Shown here one piece after another: positions 1 to 10,068 of a stretch of 64,000 nt of DNA. The notes beneath the pieces are model-generated. The model saw nothing but the letters and a program-made list of their open reading frames with translations. It made no database searches and was not told the DNA's origin. This stretch comes from Vombatus ursinus (Eukaryota > Chordata > Mammalia > Diprotodontia > Vombatidae), in NCBI RefSeq assembly GCF_900497805.2, contig NW_020954617.1, positions 1 to 64,000 on the forward strand. The letters run 5' to 3'. The translations under genes were made by a program, and so were the position numbers. Every line of letters begins with the position of its first letter. The stretch's first letter is position 1.

Positions 1-238
1 AGCCCTGGTCCCAGAGTCTGGTAGACAAGTTCAAATCTGACCTAAGGTACTTACTTGCTATGTGATCTTGTGTAAATCTAACTTCTCTTTGCCTTGGTTT
101 CCTCAACTGTAAAATGGATTATAATAATAGTACCTATCCCTCAGGGTCATTGTGAGGATCAAATTAGATAATAAGTATAAAGCATTTAGCACAGTGCTTA
201 GCACATAGTAAGTGCCTAATAAATAAATGGTTATTCCA
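1..238 (+). repeat. MIR-type CORE-SINE
   Basis: The core reads as tRNA-derived MIR: a 'cttgctatgtgatcttg' block, 'tcaactgtaaaatgga', then the tail 'agcacagtgcttagcacata' ending in AATAAA-rich sequence. It probably starts before the window. Confidence 0.85.
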
Positions 239-246
239 CCCCCCCC

Positions 247-385
247 CCTTAGAGTGTTGCTTGGGACACTGAGAGATTAAGAGACTTGTCTAAGACCACT
301 CAGCTAGTATGCATGAGTAGATCTTGAACCCCAATCTTTCTGACTCCAAAGCTAGAATTCTGTCCACTATGCCAGACAATCTATC
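247..385 (-). repeat. MIR-type SINE, antisense
   Basis: Antisense MIR signature: 'gagacttgtctaagaccac', 'cagctagtatg', 'ttctgactccaaagc' and 'tctgtccactatgcc'. It abuts the sense MIR across a C-run. Confidence 0.75.
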
Positions 386-474
386 AGTTTTTTTAATGGT
401 TAATTACAGTCCTTGTCACCTGGGAAATAACATATATTATGATTAATTTGAGATGATTTCTATTTTTTTAATAG

Positions 475-849
475 AACAATTGCTTAACTGTGCAGAAATT
501 CATTAATGGAGGTTTTGGTCATTATATCGTCAATGTGACAACAGTCACCCAAAGATGCAGTAGAATTCTTTGCAACAATAAGGGGAGATGTGTTAAGAGA
601 GAAGCTGATTCATACTCTTATCTGCACATGGCCATGGGCATCACTACGAAGTGTAAATTAAAGAAGGGTATGAAGTTCGTCCCTTCTCAAAGAGCTTCAA
701 AAGAAATACAATACATGAAGGATGAATTTGTGTGCCAGTGTTATACTCGCTGGAATGGAAAATTCTGTTCATGGAAAGAAACCTACTACTCTGGACCAAG
801 GCAAAAATTCTGCCCTCAGAAGCAAAACTCTTCCTCACTTCAATTTTAA
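475..849 (+). CDS. Hyaluronidase-family gene, last coding exon (EGF-like C-terminal module)
   Basis: Hyaluronidases (glycoside hydrolase 56) cleave hyaluronan; mammalian forms are lysosomal, secreted or GPI-anchored. A T-rich tract ending in AG (473-474) gives a plausible acceptor, and the exon then codes 124 residues to TAA at 847-849. It opens NNCL, matching the conserved Cys of this exon in HYAL1 and SPAM1, then YIVNVT (an N-glycosylation site). The EGF-like cysteines are at exon residues 28, 33, 39, 87, 89 and 98, with SRILCNNKGRC and FVCQCYTRWNGKFC as the best blocks. There are two extra Cys (60, 113). The tail after the last EGF Cys is only 26 polar residues with no hydrophobic end, so no GPI signal is visible. 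Upstream exons are outside the window. The loss of the usual LHLNP block (here LHMAM) leaves open whether this gene is still functional. The paralogue (SPAM1, HYAL4 or HYALP1-like) is not resolved. Confidence 0.8.
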   Translation, partial: NNCLTVQKFINGGFGHYIVNVTTVTQRCSRILCNNKGRCVKREADSYSYLHMAMGITTKCKLKKGMKFVPSQRASKEIQYMKDEFVCQCYTRWNGKFCSWKETYYSGPRQKFCPQKQNSSSLQF

Positions 850-942
850 TATTGCATGTGACCCTGCTGATCCTTTTTATCCCAATATAATCTAACCCTT
901 CTGGAATCAATCCAAAGGATCCACATTCTTTCTCCTATACTA
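850..942 (+). other. Proximal 3' UTR of the hyaluronidase exon (inferred)
   Basis: Sequence between the stop codon and the Tigger fragment. No AATAAA is seen here, so the transcript may run on through the transposon. Confidence 0.4.
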
Positions 943-1305
943 TTCTTCAATATTATTGTGTCCAAGGGAATAGGGAGGCCCGAGGAGAGGGAAAGAGGGG
1001 AACAGCTGGTGGATGGAGCAGTCAGAACACACACAACATTTATCTATTCAGTTCACTGTCTTGTATGGGCATGGCTTCTGGTGTCCCAAAACAATTACAA
1101 TAGTAATATCAAAGATCATAAAGATTACAAAAATCACAAATCACCATGATAGATTTAATAATAATGAAAAAGTTTGAAATATTGTGAGAATTGCCAAAAT
1201 GTGACACAGAGACATGAAGTGAGCACATGCTGTTGGAAAAACGATGCCGATAGACATGTCGACTTACCTCAAACCTTCAATTTGTCCTTTGTAAAAGACA
1301 AAAAG
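943..1305 (-). mobile_element. Tigger1-like DNA transposon fragment (Tc1/mariner superfamily)
   Basis: Antisense match to the remembered 5' non-coding end of Tigger1: 'gggaataggga' then 'ggcccgaggagagg', 'ccccaaaacaattac'-type sequence, 'aataatgaaaaagtttgaaa', 'tgtgacacagagacatgaag', 'gagcacatgctgttgg' and 'ccttcaatttgt'. The terminal inverted repeat and the transposase part are absent. Confidence 0.8.
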
Positions 1306-2210
1306 TCTTCTATGTATTTTTTTGGCAGAGGATTTTTTCAAGGGAAGTGACATCTGACTTATTAGTAGATAATTACCATAGGGCTGTGTCAAGATGACAC
1401 ATCTGACATTTATCGTCAAGGAAGAAGCCTGTATATGAGATAGACTCATCCTACCTGGCCAGAAATGGGGAATAGAAACACATTCATTTAGATTCAGTCA
1501 GTCAACAAGCATTGATGACTGTGGATGAGAAGTAGTCCCCTATGCCCCTGTGGATATTCTTTGGTGTATTTGGGGATGGGGAGATGGGAAAACTTGTTGA
1601 AAACTTAGGCTTAAAAGAATTGAAAATTCTGAACCCCAGAGGGTAAAAGACCTGTGTAACTGCCAGCTCAGGTCCCAGTGTGGTTTTTTCCTTTATATGC
1701 TGCTTGATGGGAACTAGACCCTGGAGGTAACCAGAATCTGCTGTGAGGAGCAGAGAAAGATTTTTGAGCAAAGGACTCTCAATATCTGGAGGAGATGGAG
1801 GCCAGTAATAGAATGATAGAAACTTAGTGAGAGAAGAGTTATAGTAAAGAGCAATGAGCAAGACAAAATCATGATTTTCTCCTGCTTTGGAGTTCCATCC
1901 AGGGTGGTACTGGGAGTCATGAGGATCTTTTAATTTTCTGGGGCTGGGGAGAGATTGGGTATGCATCCTAAAAGGGAAAAGGATGCTCTTGATTCAATGT
2001 TTTTGGGTGTCCTTTTTGTGTACTTTTGTATATAAATAAATGTGTTCTAAGTTTGTTGCCTTGTGAGCCTAAGTGCTCATAAGGGGAGTAGATCCTACCA
2101 TTGGAATTGTAAAACATCTAAGTTTCCATGTTGTACCTGAGTGGGGGAAAGTAAAGCATATAAATTAAAGTTCCCCAAAGTGTGACTGAGCCCTTTGTCA
2201 GTAGGTTGTG
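1306..2210. other. Unassigned sequence with a candidate poly(A) site
   Basis: No repeat family or coding region recognised. AATAAA at 2035-2040 is followed by a GT-rich stretch (2041-2065), the layout of a polyadenylation site, so it could end the hyaluronidase transcript. This is inference only. Confidence 0.3.
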
Positions 2211-2354
2211 TGCAGCTAGGTGACATAGAAGATAGAGCACCAGCCCAGGAGTTAGGAGGACCTGAGTTCAAATCTGGTCTCAGATATATAACACTTACTA
2301 GTTGTATGACCCTGGAGAAGTCACTTAACCCCATTCCCTAGATAAAAAAAAAAA
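2211..2354 (+). repeat. Marsupial tRNA-like SINE with A-tail (MAR1/WSINE type)
   Basis: Head 'tgcagctaggtgacata', body 'gaggacctgagttcaaatct', 'cacttaacccc' and an A-run at 2343-2354. It is the same family as the copies at 7812, 29921 and 39114. Confidence 0.85.
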
Positions 2355-2734
2355 GTAGTAGGTTGCCTCTGATATGGCAGTTACACAAAGGTTATACATG
2401 TTTTTATATTTCACACAGAAAACCATCATAGGGCCTTTGCACATAGTAGGTGGTTAAATAATTTGCTGAAAAATATCTGAAGAAATTGTCTCTTTTCCAT
2501 GCAAAATGATTACCTGGGCCTCACTTCCTACAAGGCTTGTGGAATCTCGAAAATCTTTCTATAGATTTGCAGAGAAACTTAACAGTTGGATTACTAGTCA
2601 CTGAAGACTATAAATGTGACAGAATGTAATTGAAATGGCGTATTGTTGTAAATATTCCTTTTTTCAATTTTTAAGGACAATTATTGTAAAAACCTTTGTG
2701 AAAAAATCAAAACCATAGATAAATTTCAGATGAA

Positions 2735-3622
2735 ATGATTCACAGTGTTAATGCTTGTTATTCTATTTACTGCTTCCACTCTCAAACTAGCAACGACCTC
2801 AATTTTAGAGAGCCGGACTTTCATTTTTTTCTGGACAGTCCCAACATCGCTTTGCACCCATTTGTTTGGTGTGGATATAAAACTTCAAGTCTTTTACATT
2901 GTATTAAATCGATACCATGTTTCCACTGGTCAACAGATTTGCTTTTAATGAATTGGAGCATTACCTTTATTTTTCTGAAAATGAGGAATCTTTTAACAGA
3001 GGAATGCCACAGAATAGGAGTCTTATTGAGCATCTTAGGAAAGCCAATATAGATACTGAAAATTCTGTACCATGGAGGGAATTTAAAGGTCTTGTTATTG
3101 ACTGGAAGAATTGGATTCCTTGACAGGATAGAAACTGGGGCAATAAAATCATATAGAGAAGTCTGTCATCGCTCCATGTAAGAAACTGTCATTAAGTAAG
3201 AAATCTGTCATAGGCCAGAATCCCAAGTGAAAGTAGTGACTCACCAGCAATTTGAAAATTTTGGTAAGAATTTTATAAACATGCTCCTGACTTTAATTTC
3301 AGAAATGAGACTAAAAGGGCTCTGGGGTTATTATCTTCCCCCAGATTACAGCAATTATGGTTGTAAACTAAACTCCCAGAGGTACACAAGTAAATGCCCC
3401 AAAATTGAAATTTCCCAAAATAACAAGCTCTTGTGGCTATGGGGAAAACATACCGTACTTTATCCATCCGTTTATTTAGATGAAATATTGAAGTTAAGTC
3501 TAAATGCCCAGAAATTTACCCACAGTCAAGTCAGGGAAGCAATAAGAATTGCTACTATGACAAATCATGACTATATTTTACCCGTTTTTCTTTTTTTCTG
3601 GACTATTCCCATTGAGACCTGA
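2735..3622 (+). pseudogene. Hyaluronidase pseudogene, large catalytic exon
   Basis: Conceptual translation follows the catalytic exon of SPAM1/HYAL proteins in order. NFREP matches the mature start (NFRAPP); RTFIFFWTVPTSLC matches the WNAPTELC block; then come NRGMPQNRSLIEHL, GLVIDWKNWIP, LKGLWGYYLPPDYSNYG, LLWLWGKHTVLYPSVYLDE, HSQVREAIRIA and LPVF. The match is spread over three frames: switches fall near 2812, near 2917 and between about 3180 and 3227. TGA at 3121-3123 is in frame, and two more stops follow before 3227. The active-site DWE motif reads DWK (codon AAG, 3106-3108), so the proton-donor Glu is missing. Homology stops after LPVF and no donor site is evident. It lies 1.9 kb after the last exon of the neighbouring hyaluronidase on the same strand, as expected for a tandem duplicate. 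The family call is firm; which paralogue it was is not known. Confidence 0.9.
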
Positions 3623-3779
3623 CTAAGATGAGCCCTAAGCACAAAGCAGAGATATTTTCATTCCTATATGAAAACTAGCAAGCTCGCAGATTAAAAGAAA
3701 TTCCTAGAACATTTCCCACCACTTTATCAATTCAACAAACTTATTGTCTGCTGTGTGCAGGGCACTATTCTTGGAATTT
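3623..3779. other. Short unassigned stretch after the pseudoexon
   Basis: No repeat recognised, and no trace found of the small following exon of the hyaluronidase family. Confidence 0.3.
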
Positions 3780-4012
3780 GATAGCTAATATTTATAAGGC
3801 TCTTTAAAGTTTGAAAAGCATTTTTAATATATCATTTTAGTTGATCCTCGCAACAGCCCTATGGAATCAGTGCTATTATTATCCCTATGTTTCAGGTGAG
3901 GAAATTGAGACCGAGAGACTTGTCCAGCATTACACAGCAATGTGTTCGAGGCAGGATTTTAAACTCATTTTCCTGTTCTCCAAACCCAGCATTCTATCCA
4001 CTATAGTACTAA
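3780..4012 (-). repeat. MIR/MIR3-type SINE, antisense
   Basis: Antisense layout: 'gctaatatttataagg', 'ttgatcctcgcaacagccct', 'tattattatccctatg', 'gaggaaattgaga', 'gtccagcattacacag', 'attctatccactata'. Confidence 0.8.
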
Positions 4013-4034
4013 AGAGGATAAAAAGATGAAAATA

Positions 4035-5400
4035 TAGTCTCTGCCCTTAAGGAGGGAGAGAGACCAGGAACATGACTATAATATAAATTAGAATATGATG
4101 ATGCATAGGAGAGATATAAAAATAGTGCTATGAAAGAACTGAGGGACAGCTGGGAGGGGAGGATGAGATTGGGGAAGAAAATTAGGTGAAACTCAATTGA
4201 CAAATAGTCAAAGGACATGAATGGGCAGTTTTTGGATGAAGAAAATAAAGCTATCTATAGTCATATGAAAAAATGCTCTAAATCACCATTGATTAGAGAA
4301 ATGCAAATTGAAACACCTCTGAAGTACCACATCACATCTATCAGGTTGGCTCATATGACAAAACAGGAAAATGATAAATGTTGGAGAAGATGTGGGAAAA
4401 TTAAAACACTAATGTATTGTTGGAGAAGTTGTGAACTGATCCAACCATTCTGGAGAGTAGTTTGGAACTATGTCAAAAGGGCTATCAAACTGTGCATACC
4501 CTTTGATTCAGCAATACCAGTACTAGGTCTGTATCCCAAAGAGATCATAAAAATGGGAAAAGGACTCACATGCACAAAAATATTTATGGCAGCTCTTTTT
4601 GTGGTGACCAAGAATTGGAAATTGAAGGCATGCCCATCAATTGGGGAATAGCTGAACAAGTTGTGGTATATGAATGTAATAGAATATTATTGCTCTATAA
4701 TAAATGACGAGCAGGAAGATTTCAGAAAAACCTGGAAAGACTTACATGAACTGATGCTGAATGAAGTAAGCAGAACCAGGAGAACACTGTACACAATAAC
4801 AACAACATTATGCAATCACCAACTTTGATAGACTGAGCTCTAGTCAGCAATGCAATGATTTAAAACAATTCCAAAAGACTCATGATCTAAAATGCTATCC
4901 ACATCCAGAGAAAGAAGTCTGAATGCAGATCGAAGCATACTATTTTCTCTCTTTTCCCATGGTTTTTTCCCTTTTGTTCTGATCCTTCTTTCACAACATG
5001 ACTAATGTGGAAATATGTTTAATGATATGTTTATGATTGTACATGTATAGCCTATATCAGATTGCATGCCATTTTTGGGAGAGGGGAGAGAGGGAAGGGG
5101 AAAAATTTAGAACTCAAAATCTTATAAAAGTAAATGTTGATAACTGAAAATTGATGAACTAGTTAAAAAAAGAAAATTAGGAGAAACTTCATAAAGAAGA
5201 TAGTGCCTGATATGAACCTTGAAGGATGGCCAGGGTTATATTCCTGATGCAGAGGACACCATAAGCAAAGGTAAAAAGGTAAGAAAAGGTGAGCTGACAG
5301 AGTAGTCCATTTTCTTTCTATCATAGAATGCATGAAAGGGAATAGAAAAGACTGAAAAGGACGATTGTGGCCAGATTGTGGAAAGCCTTGAATGGCACAA
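4035..5400 (-). repeat. L2-like LINE 3' region, antisense, split by an L1
   Basis: Pieces 4035-4174 and 5189-5400 ('tctctgcccttaaggag', 'ccttgaaggatgg', 'ggaaagccttgaatgg') resemble antisense L2. They are interrupted by the L1 at 4194-5169. Confidence 0.5.
4194..5169 (+). mobile_element. 5'-truncated L1 LINE (end of ORF2 plus 3' UTR)
   Basis: Residues such as HMKKCSKSPLIREMQIE, NDKCWRRCGKIKTL and PFDSAIPVLGLYPKEI are the L1 ORF2 C-terminus, followed by the 3' UTR to a short A-run. Target-site duplication: AAGAAAATTAGGTGAAACT at 4175-4193 and the same 19-mer with one mismatch at 5170-5188. In-frame stops after 4651 show it is dead. Confidence 0.93.
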
Positions 5401-5524
5401 TCCTTGATTCAGCCCCTCTTCTCCACTGAGAGCTCTCCCAAGTCAGGGTTCCATCACCTGACCTAGACTATTACTATAGTTTCCTTATTGGTTTCCCTTC
5501 CTCCAGTCTCCCTCAGCATGATAG

Positions 5525-5700
5525 AGAGATGAATTTAGGGCTAGAGGATCTGATTTTGAATTCTGCTGATCCTTTCATAGATGATCTGTGTGACCATGGG
5601 CAAATTACGTGACCTCTTTAGGCCTCAATTTCCTTATCTGTGAAATCAAGAGATTGGACTAGAGGATACCTAAGGTCACATTCCAGCTCAGTATCTATAA
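5525..5700 (+). repeat. MIR-type SINE with 'aaggtcacattccagctc' tail
   Basis: 'gtgtgaccatgggcaaatta', 'cctcaatttccttatctg', then 'attggactagagga' and the tail typical of this marsupial MIR/THER-like variant. Confidence 0.75.
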
Positions 5701-5705
5701 TAATT

Positions 5706-5968
5706 ATTATTATAGTGGCTAGTGTTTGTAAAAGACCCACTATGTGCCAGGCACTGCACCAAATACAATGCAAATATTATTTTTTTTAATCCTCACAGCC
5801 AACCTGGGAGGTAGGTGATATCATTCCCATTTTATAGTTTAGGAAACTGAAGCAAGTAAGTTAAATGACTTGCCCAAGGTCACAGAGCTAGTAATTGTCT
5901 GAGGCCTGATTTGAACTCAGAGCTTCCTGATTCTAGGCTTACTTTTATTCAATGAGCTACCTCTTCTC
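5706..5968 (-). repeat. MIR3-type SINE, antisense
   Basis: 'actatgtgccaggcactg', 'aatcctcacagccaacctg', 'gacttgcccaaggtcacag', 'tgatttgaactcagagc'. Confidence 0.8.
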
Positions 5969-6318
5969 TATCTGTGCTCTTATGAATCTTTTCCAATCTT
6001 CATACAGCTGCCAAATTTAAGTAGCTGAAATATAGATCTGACTATGTCACTCCCCTGCTCAACAATCTTTGGTGGCTTCTTATTGCCTCTAGGTTAAAAT
6101 AATAAATCATCAGTCTGATACTTAAAGTCCTCCACAAAATGACTGTCATCTGCTTTTCTAGTTTTTTAGTTTTATTTCATATTAATTGATAAACATATAT
6201 TAAGCATCTACTATGTGCCACACACAGTGATAAGCACTAGGGATACAAAAAAGGGCAAAAAATAGTCCTGCCCTCAAAGGGCATACAGTCTAATGGAGGA
6301 GACAACATGCAAACAAAT

Positions 6319-6368
6319 ATATATATATGTATATATATATATGTATATATATATATGTATATATATAA
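6319..6368. repeat. (TATATATG)n simple repeat
   Basis: Alternating TA with periodic G inside the L2 tail. Confidence 0.9.
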
Positions 6369-7811
6369 ATGTGCTATATACAGGATAAATAGGACATAAT
6401 TAACAAAGGGAAGGCACTTGAATTAAGGGCAGTTGAGGAAGACTTCTTGTAGAAGGTGGGATTTTATTTGGGACTTAAAGGAAACCAAGGACATCAGTAG
6501 TAGGAGGTGAGAAGGGGAAACATTCCAGTCTTGAGAGATAGCCAGAGACAATGCCAGAAGCTGAGAGATGGGATGTCTTATTCATGGCACTGTCAGTGTT
6601 GGGAAGTAAAGTGTAAGAAGAGTGGAAAAATAGGAGGGAGCTAGTGCTTTGAATTCCAAACAGAGGATTTTGTTATTTGCTCTTGGAGGCAATAGGAAGT
6701 CACTGGAGTTTATTGAGTGGGGAGGGTGACATGATCAGACTTAGGTCTTAGGAAAATCACTTTAGTGGCTGAATGGAGGATGGATTGGAGTGGGGAGAGA
6801 CTTGGGGCAGGCAGACTTACCAGCAGGCTATTACATTAATCAAACTGTGAGGTGATGAGGGCCTGCACCAGACTAGCGGCAGTGTCAGAGGAGACAACTG
6901 GGCCTCTTTGAGAGATGCTACAAAGATGAAATCGGCAGGCCTTGATGACCACTAAGATATGGAGGGTGAGAGATAGTGAGGCATCCAGGATGACTCCTAG
7001 GTTATGAGCCTGAGGGACTGCGAGGATAGTGTTGCTCTCCATAGTAATAGGGAAGGGGTGGGGTGGGGAGGAAGAGTTTAGGGGGAAAGATGATGAGTTC
7101 TGTTTTGGACCTATTGAGTTTCACATGTCTACTGGACATATTGTTCAAAATGTCTGAAAAGCAGTTGGAGATGTAAGATTTGAGGTCAATTGAGAGTTGG
7201 GACAGGAAAGGTAGATTTGAGAATCATCAGCATTGAGATGATAATTAAGTCTGTGGGAGCTGATGAGATCACCAAGTGAAGTAGTAGAGAGGGAATAAAG
7301 ATACAGGTCCATGGACCCTTAGGGACACCTATCTGGAGGAGCATCCAGCAAAGGAAAGTGAGAAGGAGCAGTCAGATAGGTAGGAGGAAAACCAAGAGAG
7401 AATGGTGTCCTGAAAACCTAGAGGGAAGAGAGTATCAAGGAGGAGAGAGTGATAAACAATGCCAAAGGCTGCAGAGAGGTCAAAGAGAATGAGGATTGAG
7501 AAAACCTCATTCAACTTGGCAACTAAGAGATTATTAGTAACTTTGGAAAGAGCAGTTTGGGTAGAATTAAGGCTGGAAGCCAGATTGTAATGAGTTAAAA
7601 AGGGAGTAAGTGGAGAAAATGGAGACCCTGATTGCAGATGGCCTTTTTTGAAGAAGGATAGCTACAAAGAGAAGAAGAGAAATAGGATGATAGTTAGTGG
7701 AGATATAAGGATCAAGAGAGGATTTTTTTTTCAGGCTGGGGAAGATAGGGGCATGTTTGTGGGCGATGGGAAAAGAGCCAGTAGAGAGGGAGGGATTGAA
7801 AATAAGCGGAA

Positions 7812-7993
7812 GAGGCAGCTAGGTGGCGCAGTGGAGAGAGCACTGGCCCTGAAGTGAGGAGGACCTGAGTTCAAATCTGGATTCAGACCAAACATTTGAT
7901 ACTGTGTGACCCTGGGCAAGTCACTTAACCCCAATTGCCTAAAAAAAAAAAAAAAAAAAAAGGAAGAAAGAAAGAAAGAAAAAGAAAAAAAAA
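7812..7993 (+). mobile_element. Marsupial tRNA-like SINE, recent insertion in L2
   Basis: 'gaggcagctaggtggcgcag' head, 'gacctgagttcaaatctgg', 'cacttaaccccaattgccta', then a long A-tail grading into GAAA units. A perfect 14-bp target-site duplication GAAAATAAGCGGAA lies at 7798-7811 and 7994-8007. Confidence 0.95.
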
Positions 7994-8198
7994 GAAAATA
8001 AGCGGAAAAGTGGGGATGACAGAAGGGACAATTTGTTGGAAGAAATAGGATGGAATAGAATCACTTGAAGAGGCAGAGGGGTTAACTGTGGTGAGGAGAA
8101 AGCCACTTCATCATGTGAAACAGGGGCAAAGGAGGAGAGCATGGCAGAAGATGCCTGAGTGATCAGAGATGAGGAAGAAAGGAGAAGAGGGAGCTCAT

Positions 8199-8479
8199 GT
8201 TACTTCATATTACTTCCCTTCTGTGAACTCTCTGCTCCTACCTGGTTGGACTCCCTTGGATGTCCACAGGACCCTGATCATCCTGCAAGATCCAGTCAGC
8301 CTTGGTGCTGGCTCCTTATCAGCCTCCTCCATCTTTGGGACTCCTCTGAATGGAGGATGGAGCTTAGAGCTCCTCCCCAATCCTCCATTTAAAGGGGGCC
8401 CTGAGGTTAGCCATCTTTTTATTTCTCAGCAGGCTAAACTACTTTGGTCTTTTTCATCGTGTCCCCAAATAGATTTGTT
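8199..8479. other. Unassigned stretch between two L2 pieces
   Basis: Pyrimidine-rich, no family recognised. The open frames crossing it have no recognisable protein similarity. Confidence 0.3.
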
Positions 8480-8730
8480 TTGTGTGTTGTCCTCCCAATT
8501 AGACTGTAAGCTCTTTGAAGACAGGTACTGTTTTTCTTTTTCATATTTGTATCTTCATCACTCAGCACAATGCACATGGTATTGAATGGCTGATTGACAG
8601 TCAAACTGACCTCCTAGCTGTTCCTCATATACAACATTCTCAATCCTGCCTCCCTGGCATCACATAGGCTAGTGCCCGGGTCTGGAATGTACTCCTTTCT
8701 TCTTCCTCTCTACCTTGTAAATAGAAGGTA
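8480..8730 (+). repeat. L2 LINE pieces, sense
   Basis: 8480-8600 is an L2 3' end ('agactgtaagctctttgaag', 'cactcagcacaatgcacatg'). 8605-8730 ('gacctcctagctgttcctca', 'gtctggaatgtactcctt') continues the L2 left off at 6165, so the stretch between was inserted into it. Confidence 0.65.
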
Positions 8731-8769
8731 CTTAGTCATTTTAAAAATTAAATAGAATAGATAAGAAGT

Positions 8770-8935
8770 TTAGATTTATTATCATAGGTTTAGATCTGGA
8801 AGGGACTTAGAAGCCGCTGAGTCTAGTCTAACCTTGCAGGGTCCCACAGCTATTAAGCTTCTGAGGTAGGATTTGAACTCAGTCCTCCCTGGGTCCAAAT
8901 CCAGTGCTCTATCCACTGTAATATCTAGATAGACA
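8770..8935 (-). repeat. MIR-type SINE, antisense
   Basis: 'tagatctggaagggacttag', 'ggtcccacagctatta', 'gatttgaactcagtcctcc', 'gtgctctatccactgtaa'. Confidence 0.75.
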
Positions 8936-9952
8936 ATGCTAGATAGACAATGAGGAAGAAAAGGTGTAATTTTTAATATTATTCAGTGCCAAATCAATGG
9001 CTGGTATTATTTCATTTCACTTCTATACAAACATTTACAGTAGATGACTTTGAATAAGTAGAATAATCATAAAGTCTAAGAGTTGGAAGAAACCTTAAAG
9101 CTCATTAGTCTATACATCCAACCAAAGAAGAAATCTCCTCTATGCCTCACCTAAAAGATACTTATTTAACCCCTGCTTGAAAATTTTCAGTGACAGGTAT
9201 TGAAGAAGAACATATTAATACTAATACTGTTCTCTGTATTTAGGTACTATTGCCTAAAATTGCCAAAAATGTTCAACTCAACTTGGGGAAAAGCTAGGGA
9301 AAAGAGATGTCCAAACTGGCATAATCTAAATGACTCTTTGCACAAGAAGATTTCATATCACATTTATAGGGATCTTGAATGAGGAAACAAATCTAAAAAA
9401 TATGATTTGGATTAAATTCCAGGATTGAGCAACCAAGTGACTTGCTTACCCCTCCTGGACCATTCTTCTCTCTAGTTAGAAAATGGACCTCCTCTCTTCT
9501 CAGTAGAGATGGGTTAGTATTAGTCTGCCGATTACTTCAGGTGGGGGAAAAAGGGGAGATTACTGCCCTTAAATGTCCTTAGATAGAATAACAAAGTCAC
9601 CTTAGGAATGAGAAAGATAATAATGTTGATGAGAGGTGCTTTGTTAAAAGGTTTGCTACTACCCTTAATCCATTTCTCAAAGAAAAACTTTTGTCTTTTC
9701 TGTCACACACACCCACCTTTCCAAGAGATTTTTCCCAGAGTCTGTAAAGGGCTTAGAGGAAAATGTTATTTCTAATATTTCTAAAGAAGCCAAAAAAGAA
9801 GTTTTTAATATGCTTCTGCATGGTAAGTTCACCTTTTTATGAGGAAGCATGGTCTATTGTGGTAGCTCTAATTAATAGAACTAAAATCTTCCCTAATAAT
9901 TTTGATTTATTTGTACTGGTCCTTACCTCTGAAGCAACTCAGAATAAGTTTT
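8936..9952. other. Mostly unassigned; one CR1/L3 piece at 9066-9200
   Basis: Only 9066-9200 is recognised ('agagttggaagaaacctta', 'ctgcttgaaaattttcagtg', the antisense CR1/L3 3' end). The rest is AT-rich with no coding signal. Confidence 0.5.
9066..9200 (-). repeat. CR1/L3 LINE 3' end, antisense
   Basis: Same wording as 36195-36420: a 'gttggaagaaacctta' start, then 'tgcttgaaaattttcagtga'. Confidence 0.65.
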
Positions 9953-10068
9953 TGTATGTATGTATGTATCTATCTATCTATCTATGTATCTATCTATCTA
10001 TCTATGTATCTATCTATCTATGTACCTCTCCATCTCTCCATCTATCTATCTGTCTATCTTATGTATGT
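9953..10068. repeat. (TATC/TATG)n tetranucleotide microsatellite
   Basis: About 29 tetramers, mainly TATC interrupted by TATG and CTCC units; probably polymorphic. Confidence 0.95.

Larger units (their letters stand above)
5395..6165 (+). repeat. L2 LINE fragment, sense, first part
   Basis: Pieces at 5395-5520 ('ctattactatagtttcctta', an LDYCNSLL-type RT region) and 5975-6165 ('ctgactatgtcactcccctg', 'ttcttattgcctctagg', 'aaagtcctccaca'). The same element seems to resume at 8605-8730. Two MIRs are inserted at 5525-5700 and 5706-5968. Confidence 0.7.
6172..8198 (-). mobile_element. L2 LINE, antisense, with reverse transcriptase region
   Basis: The plus strand shows the antisense 3' tail at 6178-6310 ('actatgtgccacacacag', 'acagtctaatggaggagaca') and ORF2 further right. 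On the minus strand LGVILDASLSLTLHI (6836-7042), GDLISSHRLNYHLNADDSQI near 7215-7275 (the YADD box as NADD) and [18 protein letters not shown] (7329-7514) are L2 reverse transcriptase motifs. A SINE interrupts it at 7812-7993. Several frame breaks; not active. Confidence 0.88.

Noticed and set aside
1502-1966. 154-residue minus-strand frame upstream of the hyaluronidase pseudoexon
   Set aside because: No recognisable motif or splice context; treated as chance.
2211-2354. tRNA-like sequence at the SINE heads considered as tRNA genes
   Set aside because: The promoter-like head is part of a SINE and no cloverleaf with a valid anticodon arm is preserved; no free-standing tRNA was found.
8169-8585. 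138-residue plus-strand frame
   Set aside because: Crosses from an antisense L2 into a sense L2 tail; no protein similarity.
9953-10068. Regularly spaced repeats considered as an array
   Set aside because: A plain tetranucleotide microsatellite; no spacers, no CRISPR-like structure anywhere in the window.
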